NCBI RefSeq assembly: GCF_001984215.1
Contig: NZ_CP019420.1
Span: 4,464,001 to 4,528,000 of the forward strand
Direction: 5' to 3'
DNA length: 64,000 nt
DNA from: Mycobacterium sp. MS1601
GTDB taxonomy: Bacteria > Actinomycetota > Actinomycetes > Mycobacteriales > Mycobacteriaceae
Shown here one piece after another: positions 62,573 through 64,000 of the stretch (positions are counted from its first letter, which is position 1; each line of letters opens with the position of its first letter). Below the pieces are notes generated by a model. The model was not told the origin of the DNA and did no database searches. It saw only the letters and a list, made by a program, of their open reading frames with translations. Position numbers and translations under genes: made by a program.

Positions 62573-62845
62573 ATGACGGTCAGTGCACGAACCATCGGTA
62601 TGCCAGGTTGTCTCGAGGCCGCTGCCTGGAGGTTCCTCGAATCCGACTACATCGGTCCCGCGTACGCCGGCTGGCCGATCGAGCGGCGTGTCGAGGTGTT
62701 CCTGGCCCGGATGGGTCCGCGCGCGTTGCTCGACGACGGATCGGCCTACGAGGCACTCATCGACCGTGTCCTCGCCAATGTCGGGCGCGCTCGACGTAGG
62801 GCAGTTGTGGCTCCCGCCGGCACTGATGCTCCGGCGCCGGGGTGA
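62573..62845 (+). CDS. Small hypothetical protein
   Basis: 90-aa protein, mostly helical in its middle part (LESDYIGPAYAGWPIERRVEVFLARMG and YEALIDRVLANVG). GGAAAGG precedes the ATG at 62573. No family recognised. The C-terminus is Ala/Pro-rich and probably disordered. Confidence 0.6.
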   Translation: MTVSARTIGMPGCLEAAAWRFLESDYIGPAYAGWPIERRVEVFLARMGPRALLDDGSAYEALIDRVLANVGRARRRAVVAPAGTDAPAPG

Positions 62846-63026
62846 TCTAACCGAAGGCGCACAGCGGTGATAAACCAGCAGCTCCGACAGCGCGAATCGC
62901 CTGGCGCATCACCAGACAGGGCAATGGCTTTCGGCCGACGGCCGCAGCGGCACGCGCGACATTTTCCCCTGGCGGTGCGCTGCATCCGGGTTCACTATGG
63001 AAGTAGCTCATCGCGGAGGCGCAGCC

Positions 63027-63608
63027 ATGGACACCGTCGATCTCAACGTCAAGAGCATCTGGTTGGTGCGCGCCCTCGGACACAATCAACTGGTACGCCG
63101 CAGCGACCGGATCGAGGCCACATGCAGAGTACTGGCGGCGCTCGTGCTGGTGTTGTTCATCCCCGTTGCCTGCGCGGTGGGCACTGCGGTACATGAGACG
63201 CAGACCCGGTACCTGGCCGAGGCCGTAGCCACCCGCCACCAGGTTGACGCCGAGGTTGTCGAGGACAGTGTGCATCTGCGGGACATGTACTCGTGGGGTG
63301 CTGTAACCCGAGTGCGGTGGACAGTAGACGGGCGCACCCGCTCCGATGTGGTGGTGTCGCGGGAATCGCGCAAAGCAGGAGAATCGCTGCCGATCTGGGT
63401 GGATCGCAGCGGCGCCAGAACCCAGGCCCCCGAAGGTTCGCTGCTTCCATCCGTCACCGCCGTGCTCGCGGCACTCACGGTGTGGGCGGCCACGGCGACG
63501 GTGGTGGGTGGTCTGTTGGCCGTGCAGCATGCGCGGCTCACCCGGCGGCGATATGCCGTGTGGGAGCGGGAATACCAGCTCTTGACTGGTAGCGGCAGCC
63601 AGCACTGA
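63027..63608 (+). CDS. Two-TM mycobacterial membrane protein
   Basis: 193-aa protein with membrane segments near residues 33-55 (VLAALVLVLFIPVACAVGTAV) and near 140-165 (TAVLAALTVWAATATVVGGLLAV), and an outside domain of about 85 residues between them (with RWTVDGRTRSDVVV). It matches the pattern of a family of mycobacterial transmembrane proteins of unknown function. ATG at 63027 with CGGAGGCG upstream is preferred over an ATG ten codons earlier. Confidence 0.8.
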   Translation: MDTVDLNVKSIWLVRALGHNQLVRRSDRIEATCRVLAALVLVLFIPVACAVGTAVHETQTRYLAEAVATRHQVDAEVVEDSVHLRDMYSWGAVTRVRWTVDGRTRSDVVVSRESRKAGESLPIWVDRSGARTQAPEGSLLPSVTAVLAALTVWAATATVVGGLLAVQHARLTRRRYAVWEREYQLLTGSGSQH

Positions 63609-63650
63609 GTAGCATCTGGCGCCAACCTCCACTTCGATCGTTGGAACGCA

Positions 63651-64000
63651 TTGACACTCGACGACCTCGCGCTGTTGCTGGAGACGGCCGGCGCGACGAC
63701 AGTGCTGGTCGACGGGCGTTCTGGGGCAGGCAAGACGACGCTGGCAGACAGCTTGCAAAGACGTTGGACCGGCAGCGCCGTCGTGCGACTCGAGGATATC
63801 TACCCAGGTTGGGACGGATTGGCCGCGGCCGTCGACCACCTGCACGGCGAGCTCCTGCTCCCACGCTCGCAGAATCGGCCGGCGCGTTGGCGACGCTGGG
63901 ACTGGGTCGCTGATCGCCCCGCTGAGTGGCACGCCGTTGATGCGGACCGTCTGATCGTCGAAGGTGTCGGCGCGCTCTGCGCAGGCAACCACGAGCTGGC
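63651..64000 (+). CDS. P-loop kinase-like protein, 3' end cut by window
   Basis: A TTG at 63651 opens a frame of 116 codons that runs off the right edge without a stop. It has Walker A VDGRSGAGKTTLAD (about residues 23-36), then VVRLEDIYPGWDGL, the pattern of uridine-kinase-like proteins, and VIVEG-type strand LIVEGVGALC (Walker B-like). It likely phosphorylates a nucleoside or small molecule. The start is uncertain for lack of a clear ribosome site. Confidence 0.78.
   Translation, partial: MTLDDLALLLETAGATTVLVDGRSGAGKTTLADSLQRRWTGSAVVRLEDIYPGWDGLAAAVDHLHGELLLPRSQNRPARWRRWDWVADRPAEWHAVDADRLIVEGVGALCAGNHEL

Overview
The window is high-GC actinobacterial DNA and almost certainly comes from a Mycobacteriaceae genome, probably an environmental, fast-growing species. 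Supporting signs are an LpqN/LpqT-type lipoprotein, a CDGP-type exported protein, a DUF4185 protein (a family linked to mycobacterial arabinan), a fused ECF transporter paired with an EcfT protein, a TldD/TldE pair and many short signal-peptide proteins. Gene calls rest on reading frames, motifs and start sites read by eye. No database search was possible.

1-24 kb is mostly housekeeping-like: a VIT1/CCC1 metal transporter, a phytase-like esterase, a MarR/MFS efflux pair with visible operators and a strong terminator, an ECF transporter (S-A-A fusion plus EcfT), a POT peptide symporter, lipoproteins, TldD/TldE, a serine hydrolase, a DUF4185 protein, a YceI-like protein, a hydroxypyruvate-isomerase-like protein, a PHB-depolymerase-like esterase, threonine aldolase, a Ser/Thr kinase and nitronate monooxygenase.

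24-57 kb is an accessory catabolic region that starts beside an IS3-type transposase remnant (about 24.2 kb). It holds a secreted lipase (frameshifted), a LipD-like serine hydrolase, an MDR oxidoreductase, a nitroreductase, two Baeyer-Villiger-type flavin monooxygenases, three SnoaL/cyclase-type proteins, an SDR, an acetoacetyl-CoA synthetase (frameshifted), a CoA transferase, a DUF35 plus thiolase-like pair, two crotonases, an HSL-type hydrolase, an aldehyde dehydrogenase, two acyl-CoA dehydrogenases that look like a heteromeric pair, an acyl-CoA ligase, and MarR and PucR regulators. Read together (inference) these oxidise a cyclic or branched ketone or alcohol to a lactone or ester, hydrolyse it, oxidise the alcohol and aldehyde ends, activate the acid with CoA and degrade it by beta-oxidation and retro-aldol cleavage. 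The final genes of the long ALDH-FadE-FadE-FadD-crotonase operon are fbiC (FO synthase, here split by a one-base frameshift) and fbiD, both for coenzyme F420. F420 biosynthesis genes inside a beta-oxidation operon are the most striking feature of the window.

Four genes of this region (lipase, nitroreductase, acetoacetyl-CoA synthetase, fbiC) are each broken by what looks like loss of one base in a C/G run that now reads five. Either the region is decaying or the assembly has homopolymer errors. This should be settled before any gene is called dead.

57-64 kb returns to ordinary content: a STAS protein, a TetR regulator with a near-perfect palindromic operator controlling a DmpA-type aminopeptidase and an APC permease, a CAT-anticodon tRNA, small exported or hypothetical proteins, a two-TM membrane protein and the start of a P-loop kinase-like protein cut by the window edge.
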